Assembly: GCA_963920765.1 (NCBI GenBank)
Contig: OY987243.1
Location: forward strand, 30,875,060-30,939,059
Source: Ulota crispa
Lineage: Eukaryota; Streptophyta; Bryopsida; Orthotrichales; Orthotrichaceae
DNA length: 64,000 nucleotides
Direction: 5' to 3'
Shown: positions 10,307 through 22,502 of the stretch, one piece after another
Layout of the letters: every line of letters starts with the position of its first letter
How positions within the stretch are numbered: the stretch's first letter is position 1
Notes under the pieces: model-generated
What the model saw: the letters and a program-made list of their open reading frames with translations, nothing else
Told to the model about the DNA's origin: nothing
Database searches by the model: none
Program-made: the position numbers and the translations under genes

Positions 10307-13300
10307 CTAGTGAAGAGTCAAGAGCAAGCGTTCTGGCTGCTCAAGCAGCAGTTTCCATTCATTGCAAAAATGCGCCACGGTGGCTCCGTCTATTACTCGG
10401 TGATCGGCTCCCCATGTTACCTGAGCCACCACCCCCCAAAACCAACTCCAACTTTAATATAAGCGACATGAATTGGATTAGAATTAGAGAGGAGAAAAAG
10501 AAAGAAAACATGTTAGAAAAAGAATAAAAACACTCGAAGAAAATGTGCAATAAACGACTAGTCCACAACCATTACAAATGTTCACAACTATTAGAATTGA
10601 GTCATTTCATAATCACTGTGGATATTTTCAATTTTTGTGGCCTAGTTGTTTAGGACACATTTTTTTCTAGTGAAAGAGATGTGAATAGGGTTCTAGAAAA
10701 AGAATTGTTGGGATTGTTAATTCTTGTTGCTGGACTATTGTTTTTCTAAAGCTTGAACCCAACTCTTAAAGGAAGTCCCACTTCTTTATGCAAGAATTTT
10801 CCAAAAGTGCTCTCATGTAGGCATTTCTAAGTGTCACCACGTTGAAGAATTGGTTTCCAAATATGTTATTCATAAAGTAGATCAAGTTACAAATTGAATT
10901 GTTAAATATGCAAAATGAAACTCCTGTTTTCGCTTCTTATATGTTAGCTACATCACAAAAGCGCCTACTCATCAACAATCAGTACTTTGAAGTGTTTTTC
11001 CAATTTAGTTGAATCGGATATGTATCCAAACAACAATTATGTCAATGCCAATACTATTACTATTGTAACATACACAAAAACAACATAACTACAAAACACG
11101 TTTGAAACAATGATAAAATTCTTTGAACATAAACTTCTATACATATAAATCTATATGCATATGTATACAGTTTAGTGGCAATGCTAAGTTAAAGTTGATT
11201 TAAAATTATTCCAATGACTCTTTACTTCATATTCGTTGATTTATTCAGCAAAGAAATGTAAAAAAGGAGCACTAGTTCTAAATGAAATACTGATGATTAG
11301 TAGGAAGGAACTTTTGTGACAAAAAAAAACCAAGCTTAGCCATATTATCTGCATAATTCAAAAAATGTACAAACACGAGTTAGAATACCCACATGGATGA
11401 CGTGGCCGTCATCGACCCGTTGCATGCGACCAATGGCCACGATGGCAACTTCAGGAACGTTGAGGGTTGGCATGCCAAACTTGCCTCCTATGGCTCCAAA
11501 ATTGGACACCGTAATGGTGCCACCTGTGATGTCCTCATTAGTCAAAGAATTTGTGTTTGCCAGCTGAATTAAACGAGATATCTCCGTTGCAATCTGCAGA
11601 AATCCCCAAAATGCCTCAGGTCAATGTTGCACAAATGTTACAAAATCAACCCAAAAGAAAATCTAATAACATTATCCAATGGATGGGAAAAAAAGAAAAA
11701 AAGAGAAAAAAAAGGAAAGTTACTGTTTCCGTATACATGGCAGTTATTTGTGTTTATTGTTCAAATTTTGCATGCTTGGTCCTTCAGAAATTAAAAATGG
11801 TATTATAGACGTCACCATGATGGAATAACATAAACATTTGACAGTGTATTTCATGTTTTTGTTAGATAATGTTAAACTTGTCAATCAAATAGGGACAACT
11901 TTTCTTTTGAGTTGTGATACTTAGAACTAACACAATAGTTGCAATTGTACACACAAAGACAAGGTGGGATAAGATGGAAATGACCCATGTCTTTTTGAGG
12001 TGGCCAAAACAAACAACTTATTTGGAGATCCCCGAGATCCCTCATATTCCTTTGTATGTCCTAGTTAAAAAAATGCTCAAGGCAACTTACCTCAAGGACA
12101 GAAAGACGTTGCACATTTTTGATATTGGGTACCACAAGCCCATGGTTTGTCGCCATCGCAATGCCAATGTTATGTGCAGCTGCAATGCAACAAACAAAAA
12201 CATCTCAAGAGCATGAGGCTCATCATCCCAACAAGCAACTACACAAAAAGGCTCTAGCAACAAGCAGCTACACTACAAGAAGCTTAACATTTCAACAAGT
12301 AGTTATGCTACAATGCTACAAGAGGCTCTATAGTACAAGACACCATGACCAACAAATTTTTGGTCACAAATGTCAAAGAGTCATTGATTTTGAATGACAA
12401 TAAAAATTTTTTGGCAAAGAATAGCTCCAATCTATTTCTGTAACTTTTATCCTAAGACCTTACTTATAGTTATTAAGAGTTTCAACTTATTGAGAGGTGC
12501 TATGAATAACTCATATGGTTGTTAAATCTTTATTACTTTATGTCTTGTACCATAGCAACAAGCAACTACGCTACAAGAGGCTCATTGTTTCAGTAAGCAT
12601 ATATGTTACAAGAGGCTCATCATCCCATCCCAAAAATAACTACGGTACAAGAGGCTTTCTAGTGATGTTAGTGTGATTAACAATGCAAATGATTTTGTAG
12701 TAAGGCAAGAGGTTTCAATTCCGACCATGTTCTAATTGTGTTTCCTTTCTAGGAATGAGTGACATGTTCCTTCTAATATCTACTACTGTTATTGATGAGT
12801 TAGGTAGGCTTAAATGGTTGGTAAACCTACCTAACTCATCAATAACAATAATAGATATTTACAAGAACATGTCACTCATTCCTAGAAAGGAAAGGCAATC
12901 AGAACATGGTCGGAATTCAAGCCTCCTACCTTAGTTGTAGTTTTTTTGCAATTTTTTTTGGTTTTATGTTGCAAAGTTTGGGTTTGGGAACGTGGGTGGG
13001 GTACCTCGAACATGGATCTCCGTGACCGCATCGTCGACAGTGCTGTTCATGACTGGGAACTTCTTGAGCGCCACGGACAAGGCTTTGAGCAGAAACGGCA
13101 GCAGCGTCAGCTTGACGCCGGCTTCCAGCGGCACCTCCTCAGTCAGGCTCCGCCGCAGCTCCGCCAGACTGCCCACCTGCATCTCCTCCACGTAATGGAA
13201 GTGCGGCACTGCCGCTGCCGCCGTCATGGCCTTCGCCATGGCTCGTCTATGCCCCCTGCCCCAGAGCCCATCCATCCATCATATGTCCATCATCATACTA

Positions 13301-16300
13301 CTAAAATCACAGTGACCTCTGTAATATCACATATGACCTCTGTATATCACAGCTTCAGTACTTGTGACAACGTACTATCCTTGATTGCAACTTTACTCGT
13401 CAATGTTGCACTGCTATTCATCAAACAAATTTTGAGTGGTCGCTTGTTACACCCTGAACTTGTCAAGTTACATAAACTCTCATTGTACAGTGTCAGTGAA
13501 TCTCAACAAGTTGCAAAGTTATTCATCACTGAGAAAGCGCAAAGAAACATGCATCCGAAGCCTGCGGGTGCTCTAATGTACGCAACAACAAGTTGTTTTG
13601 CAACTCGACAAATAACTCTGCAACTGGTTGATATTCACTAACATTGAATGACTAGAATTTATGTAACTTGACAAGTTGAGGGTGTAACAAGCAATGAGTC
13701 AAAATTTGCTCAATGAATAGCAGTGCAACAGTGACAAGTAGAGTTGCAATCAAGGATACTAAAATCACAAGGACCTCTATAATATCGCACCTTGACTTTC
13801 GTAATTTCATATCTCCACTCTGTGTGATATTATCACATAAAGATAATTTGAAAACTTGCTGAAATTTTTACTTTGCATTCTATATACGATATGAAAATCC
13901 TAATAAAATTCAGATGGTGAATGAGTAGCGTAGCAAGCGCCAAGCACTAGTTGTTTATAAATAAAAAGAAATGCACTTGGCTTTTTGAAAAGCGCACTTT
14001 TTATGAGTCAATTCTAAGTTAGATCATTTTCGCACAAAAAACGGTCCTCAAAAATAGATGGAAAGAGGGGAGACAAACATGTAACCGTCCGTCTAAGCTT
14101 TACTAACTGCACACAATGAATCCAATGTGGTTGAAGATTATATTGTAGAGGTGGACGGAGATACCAAGGCAGAAGAAAAGCAAGGCATAGATGGTGCATG
14201 GAGATTTCAAATCTCGTACCTGATAGGAATGCAGGTGTCGGCGCCATCGAAACTGCCATGGCTGGGGCCTTGAGGCAGAGGGGTGTAGTCTTGAGGCACA
14301 CTACTACTGCTCTTCACTGTCGGCACTTCAGGGGCTTCGTTCAATGACTGCAACACATGCCCAGAAAATATATTCAAGAGGATTGACAAAAGAGTTGAGA
14401 GTCCCCTCCAAAATATAAACAACCATGGTGTATCAATATGTGCAAGAGGTTTATGAAGTATGCCCTCTTGGCCTCTTGTATCAAGGTGGTAAGATTTTCA
14501 CACTAAAATCCAAAGAGGTAGAATGATCTAGTCTTCTCCAGAGCTCAAGAATTTAACACACAAGCTCAAAAGAAGACAAATCTGAGAATACACTTTTAAA
14601 GAATGAGGGTAAAAGCTGGCAGCAAATTGGAGAAAGTTTTTTGGGTTGTGCAAGCACACAAAACAAAGAGTGGGCCTTTGTTTACTGGTAACACTACCGT
14701 ATCTTTTTTTGGCATGCTCACATATGACACCCCAATTCTAGTACTACATAATGCTATGCTATATGAACCTTTCTTTGCGAAGTCTTAGGTAGATAATGAG
14801 TGAGAAGGTTTGTATGGCAAAGCCAAAGTTTTAGCTGTATCACAAAGCCTACATGTTTAGCATGTGATAAATTGCCACGTGTCTCAATTCCTTCCTCTTG
14901 TTAGCCAGTTACAAACAATAATGGCCACAATGTGGGCCAATCTGATTAGTGGTTGTGTTGTCGCTCCTCCGCAACTCAAGAGCAACTCCATTACAAACCA
15001 TACTGGCTCACGGCCATTACCTACACTATATATTACATTTATGTTGCAGCACAATACGTTTTTGACATTTTACATTATACAAATACTTACTACTACTACA
15101 ATATTTTCATCAAATAATCACTACAATAAACAAAGTTTGAAGGGTCTAGCAAAAACAACAAAGTTGCAAAAAAAAAACAAGGGAATTGATATAGAGGCAC
15201 ACCCAATGTTTGTTATATGTACACCGGGGGAGGGGGGTAAATTTTAGACATTTACCATCGACAAGTTCAATTTGAAAAATGTGAATTCAGATTTGAATTT
15301 AGAGACCTAGATTTAGTCAAAAACCACAAAGGAGGTTACAATTCAACAATGCCCAATGGAAAAGTTTAGCTTTTCTTTACAAACAAGGGTAAAAAGTAAC
15401 AATTTGCCCCTTCATAAAGCTTTTCCATTGGGCGTTGTTCAATTGTATCCTCTTTTGTGGTGCATGCTAGACTAAATCAAGGTCTCTAAATCCAAATATG
15501 AACTCAAATTTTTCAAATTCAACTTGTTGATGGTAAATATCTAAAATTTACCCCCCTGTGTACATACAACAAACCCCAGGAGCGCCTATAATCAATTCCC
15601 AAAAACAAATCAGCATCATTTAGGTCATAAACTATGTGAAATCCAACCTAAACCATGTGAAATCCTAGAATCTAGAGAGAAATCCCAAAGTGGGAAAAGC
15701 ACCGCAGTACCTGAATGTCATCCTGAGCGTTTTCTCTCAAAGTCACGGAGTGCAACACATCCGCTTTGGTGATGCGTCCACTGCTGCCAGTCCCCACAAC
15801 CTCGTGTAAGTCCAGCCCATACTCTCTCGCCAGAGCCCGAACTGCTGGCGTGGCAAGCACTGCTGCTGCTCCTCCATCCTGGTGACTGTCCTCCTCCTCC
15901 TCCTCAGTGGTTTTAGGGTTTGGGGACTCCAGGTCTGATGACATGGACGATGACGTGGACGATGTCTGCGACTGAGGAGGGGTGTTGTCGGTCTCGGCCT
16001 CGGCAGCAGGTGAGCCTTCGAGCAGCATCAACTCGAGCAGAGTGTCGCCCACTTTGACGATGTCGCCGGGCTGGTGCAGAATCTGCGACACTCTGCCTTT
16101 GTAACGACTGGTGATCACCACCGACGCCTTGTCGCTCTGCACCTCGCACACTGGCGCAAACTCGTCCACCATGTCGCCCTTCACTCCGAACACAATCACT
16201 AATCATGTTGAGAATGTAAAGAAAAAAAGAAAAAACAGAAAAACAGTTCGTTTAGGTTATCGATTTATTGAAACTCCCGTGTTGATGAGTTTGTTATCTC

Positions 16301-17422
16301 TCTATGCAAGTCTCTCTCTAGACTTCTTGTCCAAGATATCATTGAAAAGCTGGAATCCACCATGTGCAAGTCTCTCTCTAGACTTCCTAGATATCGTAGT
16401 GCATTAAAAGTACATATGCAAGTCTTTGTCTACGCTTCTCTCCCTAAATACAGTTGAGAAGTTGGAACCAATGCAAAAATCTCTCTGTGCAAGTCTCTCT
16501 CTAGATTTCTCTTCCCAGATACAATTGAGAAGTTGGAATCAATGCACAAGTCTCTCTCTAGACTTCCTAGATATTTTAGTGGATTTCAAATAGATATGCA
16601 AGCCTATGTCTACACTTCTCTTCCCAGGTACAGTTGAGAGTGTGGGATCCACATGCAAGTCTCTCTCTAGACTTCCCAAACATCATAGAGGAGTAAAAGT
16701 AGATCCGCAAGCCTTTATCTACACTTCTCTTCCCAGATACAATTGAAAAGTTGGAATCAATGCACAAATCTATCTCTCTATGCAAGTCTCTCTAGACTCT
16801 CTTCCCAGATACCTATCTCTCTATGCAAGTCTCTCTCTAGACTTTCTCTTTCTCTTCCCAGATACCAACAAAAACACGGGGACCGATGTGCAAGTCTCTC
16901 TCTAGACTTTCTCCTTTCGAAAACGCATGAAGCAATCGTGTGGGTGGTGCATGATTCTCACCTGACTGACAAACCAGCGAATGAGTTCACAATCTGCAAT
17001 TCCCTCTCCAGTTTGTGCCAAAGGAATCTCCACAATTCCTCCTGTAGCTTCTACAGCCCGCACCTCACTGGAACTAAACCCTCTCTCCATCTGCTGCATC
17101 CACTACAACAAAAAAGGCCTAATAAATTACCAAATACCAAAAAAAAAAAAACAGAAAAAAATAACAGAACATGAAACAGGTTCGAAGGGGGAAATACCAG
17201 GGTGGGAAAGACGGCGATCGGTCTCCTCGCCATAGCCAGAGCTCCTCGAGGTAGCAAAGTAGACCGAAAAAAGAGCGGCTGGAAAGTTTTCAATTGGGAG
17301 GAAGCATTCGAATCCTTCAAGTGGAGACCTTCGGTAGATTTCTCAGGACAAACACAAGAAATTCGTGCAGCTCTGGGGATGAGTCTCCGGCCGAGCATTT
17401 TCATGCTTGAAACCGTCCTCAT
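10307..17422 (-). CDS. Dihydrolipoyl acyltransferase (E2) of the branched-chain 2-oxoacid dehydrogenase complex
   Basis: Exons in transcript order: 17422-17198, 17102-16962, 16178-15711, 14347-14220, 13255-13005, 12179-12091, 11593-11393, 10420-10307; 1617 nt, 538 aa. It is the mitochondrial core subunit that passes the acyl group from E1 to CoA in valine, leucine and isoleucine breakdown. The first ~90 residues are Arg/Ser-rich, like a mitochondrial presequence. The lipoyl domain (~96-172) carries the lipoylated Lys in EVQSDKAS (Lys139). An Asp/Glu/Ser-rich linker follows, then the E3-binding domain (~230-267, [29 protein letters not shown]). The catalytic acyltransferase domain contains [54 protein letters not shown] and the active-site HRVIDG (His508, Asp512). 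The start was chosen at the ATG preceding MRTVSS; upstream in-frame codons are not ATG. One doubt: at the junction of exons 7 and 8 the protein is about five residues shorter than relatives, so a micro-exon or another donor (exon 7 ending at 11389) is possible. The identity is secure. Confidence 0.93.
10531..10672. mobile_element. CACTA-like MITE, copy 2, in the last intron of the E2 gene
   Basis: A 142-bp palindrome starting cactcgaagaaaatgtgcaa and ending ggacacatttttttctagtg, related to the 9003-9145 copy. The flanks are aaa on both sides (10528-10530 and 10673-10675), consistent with a 3-bp duplication, although A-rich flanks make this weak evidence. It lies about 110 bp upstream of the final coding exon. 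Confidence 0.65.
12200..12660. repeat. Degenerate minisatellite in an E2 intron
   Basis: Multiple imperfect copies of a roughly 40-bp unit, with core caacaagcaactac followed by gctacaagaggctc, occupy 12200-12345 and 12550-12660. The two blocks are separated by a stretch (about 12340-12545) that resembles 62345-62575. The repeat is purely intronic. Confidence 0.6.
12701..12933. mobile_element. Near-perfect hairpin element (233 bp) in an E2 intron
   Basis: Two arms of about 110 bp are inverted copies of one another at roughly 85% identity by eye, separated by a loop of only about 15 bases. Shared stretches include attccgaccatgttct, tttctaggaatgagtgacat and ttattgatgagttaggtagg. The ends are taagg and cctta. 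The flanks share ttgtag, which may be a remnant target-site duplication. It could be a MITE; if transcribed with the intron it would fold into a long hairpin. Confidence 0.65.
13366..13762. repeat. Inverted repeat in an E2 intron
   Basis: The left arm (13366-13475) and right arm (about 13650-13762) are inverted copies; for example ccttgattgcaactttactc pairs with gagttgcaatcaagg, and cttgtcaagttacataaa pairs with tttatgtaacttgacaag. Outside the arms, a direct repeat (actaaaatcaca followed by gacctct) occurs at about 13300 and 13757. It is probably a TIR element; I could not define an exact target site. Confidence 0.55.
15181..15600. mobile_element. ggaattgatat-family TIR element in an E2 intron
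   Basis: A 420-bp element beginning gggaattgatatagaggc and ending with the complementary cctataatcaattccc. The direct repeat aaaaacaa flanks both ends (15173-15180 and 15601-15608). The arms also pair internally around 15290-15350 and 15440-15500 (aacaatgcccaatgg against ccattgggcgttgtt). The same internal sequence appears at 6600-6780 and around 31820-31960. Confidence 0.75.
16296..16920. repeat. Minisatellite (about 11 units of 50-60 bp) in E2 intron 2
   Basis: The core gcaagtctctctctagactt recurs at about 16306, 16363, 16488, 16543, 16652, 16780, 16822 and 16885, with degenerate copies at 16416, 16595 and 16706 (gcaagcctatgtctacactt type). Units are joined by cttcccagatacaattgag-type spacers. 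The alternation of strict and degenerate copies suggests a higher-order dimer. The array ends about 40 bp from the donor of exon 2. Confidence 0.8.
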
Positions 17423-20400
17423 GGTAGCACCTTTAGTCTCCAATTCCTGACCCCAATTCCTAAACTACTCCACAACTAGAATCGTAACACCTTTCAACAA
17501 CAAAAATAAAAGACCAACCTTGGGAAAAACCCAGCAACGGCATAAACCTCAGCGACTAACGTAATGAATTCTTTCTAAATAATCAACCTAAAAACGGCAT
17601 TGCGATTGCAAAAGCGAAGGTGGTGATGTGGCGATCAGCAAGGCGAGTTGGCGCCGTGGGCGTGCGATCAAGTCCATGGCTTTGAATTAGCTTCGGAGAG
17701 AGCTCTGAAGGGGATTTTATTTGCAAGAGGTATGCTTGATGGTGGGGGTGATGATGCAATAGAATTGGGCAGCGTTGTCAATGGATTGGAAGGGAAGAAT
17801 TGAAGAATTGATGCGTTGAAGAGTTGAGGTGGTGCACGAGGTTGGTGCGAGCATGGCTGGTTGCGCTGTTGTGATTGTGGGGGGTATTATGGGGGAGTGG
17901 GGATTATCCTCCAACGCACTGCCACGTTGGCAGCGTGCGCATTCCTTGTGCTCGCTCTTGATTGCCTTTTGCTTTTTCACTCTCCCTGACGAAATGCTCT
18001 TCGTGTGGCAAAATCAGGCAAAATCACGGGGAACGCCTCCAGGGCCGCCTGGATTTGTTGGGGAGACGATGTTCTCTGTTCCCAGCCTTGAGCGCTTCAT
18101 GGGAGGGGGGCTGTTCACACTGCCACGTGTACTGAACTTACCAGTTTGTAATCTAGGGGTTGCTAAAGCTTAGATCTATTTATAAACAAGGATAAAAGTA
18201 ATAGTAAATACGTCTCTCTATCTATTTTCAGTTTCAGTTGGTCAATTTTCTTTCCTCGCCCTTGGAAAGAAATTCAAAGTCCACAAATTGGTGTGTTCAC
18301 TATATATCTTGTTGTTTCTCACTAAGGTAGGTATACTAATATTGACCTTGAACTTTAGGTCCTCTCGCTAAGGTACAAGTTAATACATTTGCAGTGACCT
18401 AGTCTTTAGGACTTCACGCATATGAGATATCTTCTTAAAATAAATTAAAAGGATTTATTAGTTTGAGATGATTGAGATGATGACATGCAAATGATTGAAG
18501 TTTAGAAAATAAAAATGAATCCCTCACTTATGCCCGTTTTCCATTGGCATGTCCAACAACAGTTCTGTAAGTCATGAACACTATTTGGAATGGATCATCA
18601 AAAATCTCATTCTCATTTGCAAGGTGCATCACAAGACTGAACATGAATAACATAGCATAAATAAAAATTGAAAGCACAAGAAGGGTTTGACACCTCACCA
18701 CCTATAAGGTCCCACATCATCGCTACCACTTTTTGAGGTCATATATGGAACCTTCTCATTGGTTGCTTGTAATGGGAGGATGTTTCATTTAAAAGAATGT
18801 GATTTATTGACACATTCCAAATACATTTTAGAAACTCATTTTAAAACCATGATGGTGGATTTGCGTCAAGGAAGAAAGTAGAGCTCTTCTCACCCAAACA
18901 CATCCAACTGTCCAATGGGAACGGGCCATCAAAGTGAATGCACCTAATACTCACATATAAGCATTTGAGCATGGATTTTGTACTTTGGTTATGAAGGTTT
19001 TTGTTGGTTTTGTTTGCATTTGTCACAAGATTTTGATCCCTCTATAATTTATCTTAGCATGTGCACTTTGGAGGTTGTATTTACACATTGAAAGTTTTCA
19101 ACTTGTTGATTTTAGTTGTAGGATTCACACAAGATTGGAGCCCTCTATCTTGCTACAAAGTCCTAAAATTTTTTTGCAACTTCATGAAAGCTCATTTTTA
19201 AATTTAGTGGCCATTCACATGCGCATAAGTTTTTAACACCTAAGTACAAAAATATACATAGTTTGTCTTGAACCATCAGTTTTGCAAAAAAGAATTCATA
19301 CATGAGAGAAAATATACAAATATTTAAGACGTTGTCACAATAATACTTTTGAGTAATTTTGACTCAATTGCAATGCCAAAAACCCTTGAACTCAGTTGTT
19401 TTTACTTGCTAAAATAGGACATACTGTACAAACCTAGATTTCTAGGTAAAACAATATAAAATCAATAAATCTTGAGTTGTGCTCTACTAATACCCAGATT
19501 TTCCCTCATGTCAAGGCAGCGAAGATCCAAACTTGCAAACACAAAAATCTTGAAAGTGCGTAGAATTGTACAAATTATCAAAAACATGACCTACACTCTT
19601 GGTGAGCTCCAATCATATAGAAGGATTTTTAGTACTCTCTATATCCCCTTGCACTGTTTTTGAATTTGAATTTATTTGTGTGTTTAACCCTATAGTGCCC
19701 GGTTGACCACTTTTGGATTGATTTTGGTACTCTGTGGTTCTTGTCATCTTTGTTTTATTTAATTTGCAAAAACACAGAACGTAACAGAGTTGTGGGTTTA
19801 GTTTGTGCTCCTACTAGAACAAATTTCAAAGCAAGGCATAAAGAGACATGGTAGCTATGCGTGTTTTACATATAAAGTTGGGAATCTCATAGAGGTGTAA
19901 TAAATGAAATACTCATTTAGTGCAACTATGACGTGGCCCCAAAGCCCAAATATTGCACCCAAAGTATCCGGTGCTAACTCTCTAGTAGTTGTGCAAAAGA
20001 TGCATGATTTATTTTAGAAGTTCTACGTATGGCATATTTCAACTACAACATTATGTATTCCATGAAATCTTAGGCTCCAAAGGTTTGTTATGCTAAATGT
20101 GGGACCTTGTACCTCAAATGACACCCAATGCATATGATCTTGACCAATGGGATTTTGTAGAAACCTATTCCATGCATGCTGTATGCAAACGCATATGTGT
20201 GGCCACATTCATATTCTTCCAATGCTCAATTTCACAAATTGTGCCGTGAAATGCACAAATTGACTCAAATTTTGTATTTTTTTTAGAAGTGCAGTACCTT
20301 AGAATGGCGCAATAGCCTCTACAAATTTCACTAGTATCAAAAGTTTCAATTGCACAATTGACACTAATTAGTTAGAGTGTCCATGTTTTTGCACAATAAG

Positions 20401-22502
20401 TCTTTTTGGATCGTCAAGCTTCTCGCAATCCTCACATGGAATTGTTTCGATAGATCAAACTTTTTTTTTATATTCATGTTGCCAAAGTTTATAGCTTTGA
20501 TATGTCCGGTCCAATTTGATTTTAGAAACACAGATTTTGTCCTTGAATATGTTTTGCAGACTATATAGTGAAAATATGATGTGCCCCCCAAATGGGTGAC
20601 AGACACTAAAGGGTTAAAGTACCTAAGTTCCTAAGAGCATCTCTAGCATTGCCCTCACATGGTTTGACACACTTCAAGCATGGATGATAAGTGATCAAGG
20701 TCTCTTGAAATACTCTTGTGGCACTTCATCCTAGCATGTCAAGCAATGGTCCTTCAAATCACTATCCATCATAGGTTTAGTGAGTTTTATAATATATTTC
20801 CATTGGCAAATGGTCAAATGAATATCCATAGGGCACACAAAATGCAAGGGTGCAATAAAAGAACTTTGAAGCCCTTTCAAAATAGATGGTAAGGTAGGAA
20901 CAACCATAAGAATTAGTTTAAGGTTTTTCAACATGATGACTATTAATAAACATCTAGCAAATTATAGGATCCTATTAGGAACAAAAAAGTAATGAGGTTT
21001 GCACTTTCAAATGTATTATTTGGATATTGTGAAAATAAGTTAAATTTTTAAAGAGCAAACTGCCATTGTATCCATAACCAACACTAATGTTTCATGTTCA
21101 CATGTTGTACGTCCTTGTAATTACATCTATTTACTTCCACAAATTTTCCAGGATTTTAGGGGTGACGATTATAGGGACACTAACTCTTATGGGTGTTCCT
21201 ACCTTATCTCATTAAGTGTCAAGTTTGAAGTGCAACATTGAAGATGCTCTCTAATGGGGCTCCCCAATCAAGCTTGGAAGTTATGTCTACAATGAATCTG
21301 ACCTCATATTGAAAAGGTGTTGGTATTTGGGAAGAAACTATATAGATTGGTTTCCATCATCGTCCTTTCGTGGTAACTCCTTTGAAACTGCAATTTTGAG
21401 ATTTAAAAAAAAACATTTGAAAGGAAAAATATCCCTCCTTACAAAAGTTTGAATATGGAAAATCCCTCAATTTAGTATTACAATGTTGTGAACCCTTGTA
21501 AGTGTTTTTGCGCTCTCTCCTACCCATGATAGATTTTGATTTTAGAATGTAGTCGTTGTAAACACGGTAATCCTCATCATTTTGTTGAATCTTTATTTCT
21601 GCCCACAAAATAGTTTCATTTTTACTCACTGTCTTCTCTTTAACCAATTACATTGCTGCTTGTACATGATTTCCTTAAAAAGAATACTCTTCTAGTTGGT
21701 TCAAAATTAATATGATTAAAACACAGCCATATTTGGTAAGAAACAATGAAATTGGACAAATAAAAACTACGAACTTGGTTTGTTCTTTCTATTGCTTCAT
21801 CAAATGGATTGGAGACAGGATACGGAAGAGTATCACAATCTTGTCTATCATAAGTACACTAAACACACGACGTTCTTACGCATCAGGCAATAGTGTTTTA
21901 AACATATGTACAATATGACGCTTTCAGTGAATCACAGACCTACCAAATAGAGAATCATACGCTATCAACATTTTTTATGCCCATAAATCTACCTTCGGAG
22001 CACATATCAAAGCTGAACTGAAACGCAGGGTTAATATTTTACATCATTTCGAACAAAACTACCATTTCCCAGCAAGGTTTAAAAAGCGAATTCTACACAA
22101 CGACGTTCAAAACAATGCTCAGAAGAAGAAGGAACAGGACAATTCTGGAATTATTAAAAGACGAAAACTTTCATGCCATCAACCTGGTAAAAGCAAGACT
22201 TCAGTTCTCTTTGTGATATTTCGTCACCAAAAATCAATTAAATTATAAAACATTCAATTATTTTTTGCAAGCTGGGGAGCAGATAGAGCTTCGTCTGTGC
22301 ACGAGTTATTGTTCATGTCAACAGCGAAGGACATCCTACCAGCAGTCACGCTAACGTTTACAGAGTCTCCTGCAATAAGCAGGTTTTTATCAAGAAGAAT
22401 GAGCTAATTAGCAAGTTTTGAATGCGGTAGGAGTAATGTGTGGTTACCAGCTGATTCTCGGAAGTGCCACTGGTTTAGAGGGAGCTAGAGCAAGGAAAAT
22501 TT
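17423..22502. other. Gene-free intergenic stretch between the E2 and HMG-CoA lyase genes
   Basis: The first ~700 bases (17423-18170) are less AT-rich than what follows and presumably contain the E2 promoter and 5' UTR. The rest is AT-rich, with one TIR element at 20890-21206 and no coding exon that I can support. The last ~300 bases before 22502 should hold the 3' UTR of the HMG-CoA lyase gene. Confidence 0.55.
20890..21206. mobile_element. taaggtagga-family TIR element, copy 1
   Basis: A 317-bp element whose ends are taaggtaggaacaaccataa and the complementary ttatgggtgttcctacctta. The interior (about 20975-21180) is similar, in inverted orientation, to 34660-34860 within another copy (34624-35355). 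I see no clear target-site duplication. Confidence 0.6.

Noticed and set aside
12946-13641. 231-codon plus-strand open frame
   Set aside because: It is the antisense shadow of an E2 exon (13005-13255) extended into intron and repeat sequence.
16296-16920. Regularly spaced repeats, considered as a CRISPR-like array
   Set aside because: Units are degenerate, spacers are themselves repeated, and the array is inside a plant intron; it is a minisatellite.
17829-18173. 114-codon plus-strand open frame upstream of the E2 gene
   Set aside because: No family resemblance, simple composition, and it lies where the E2 promoter or leader should be.
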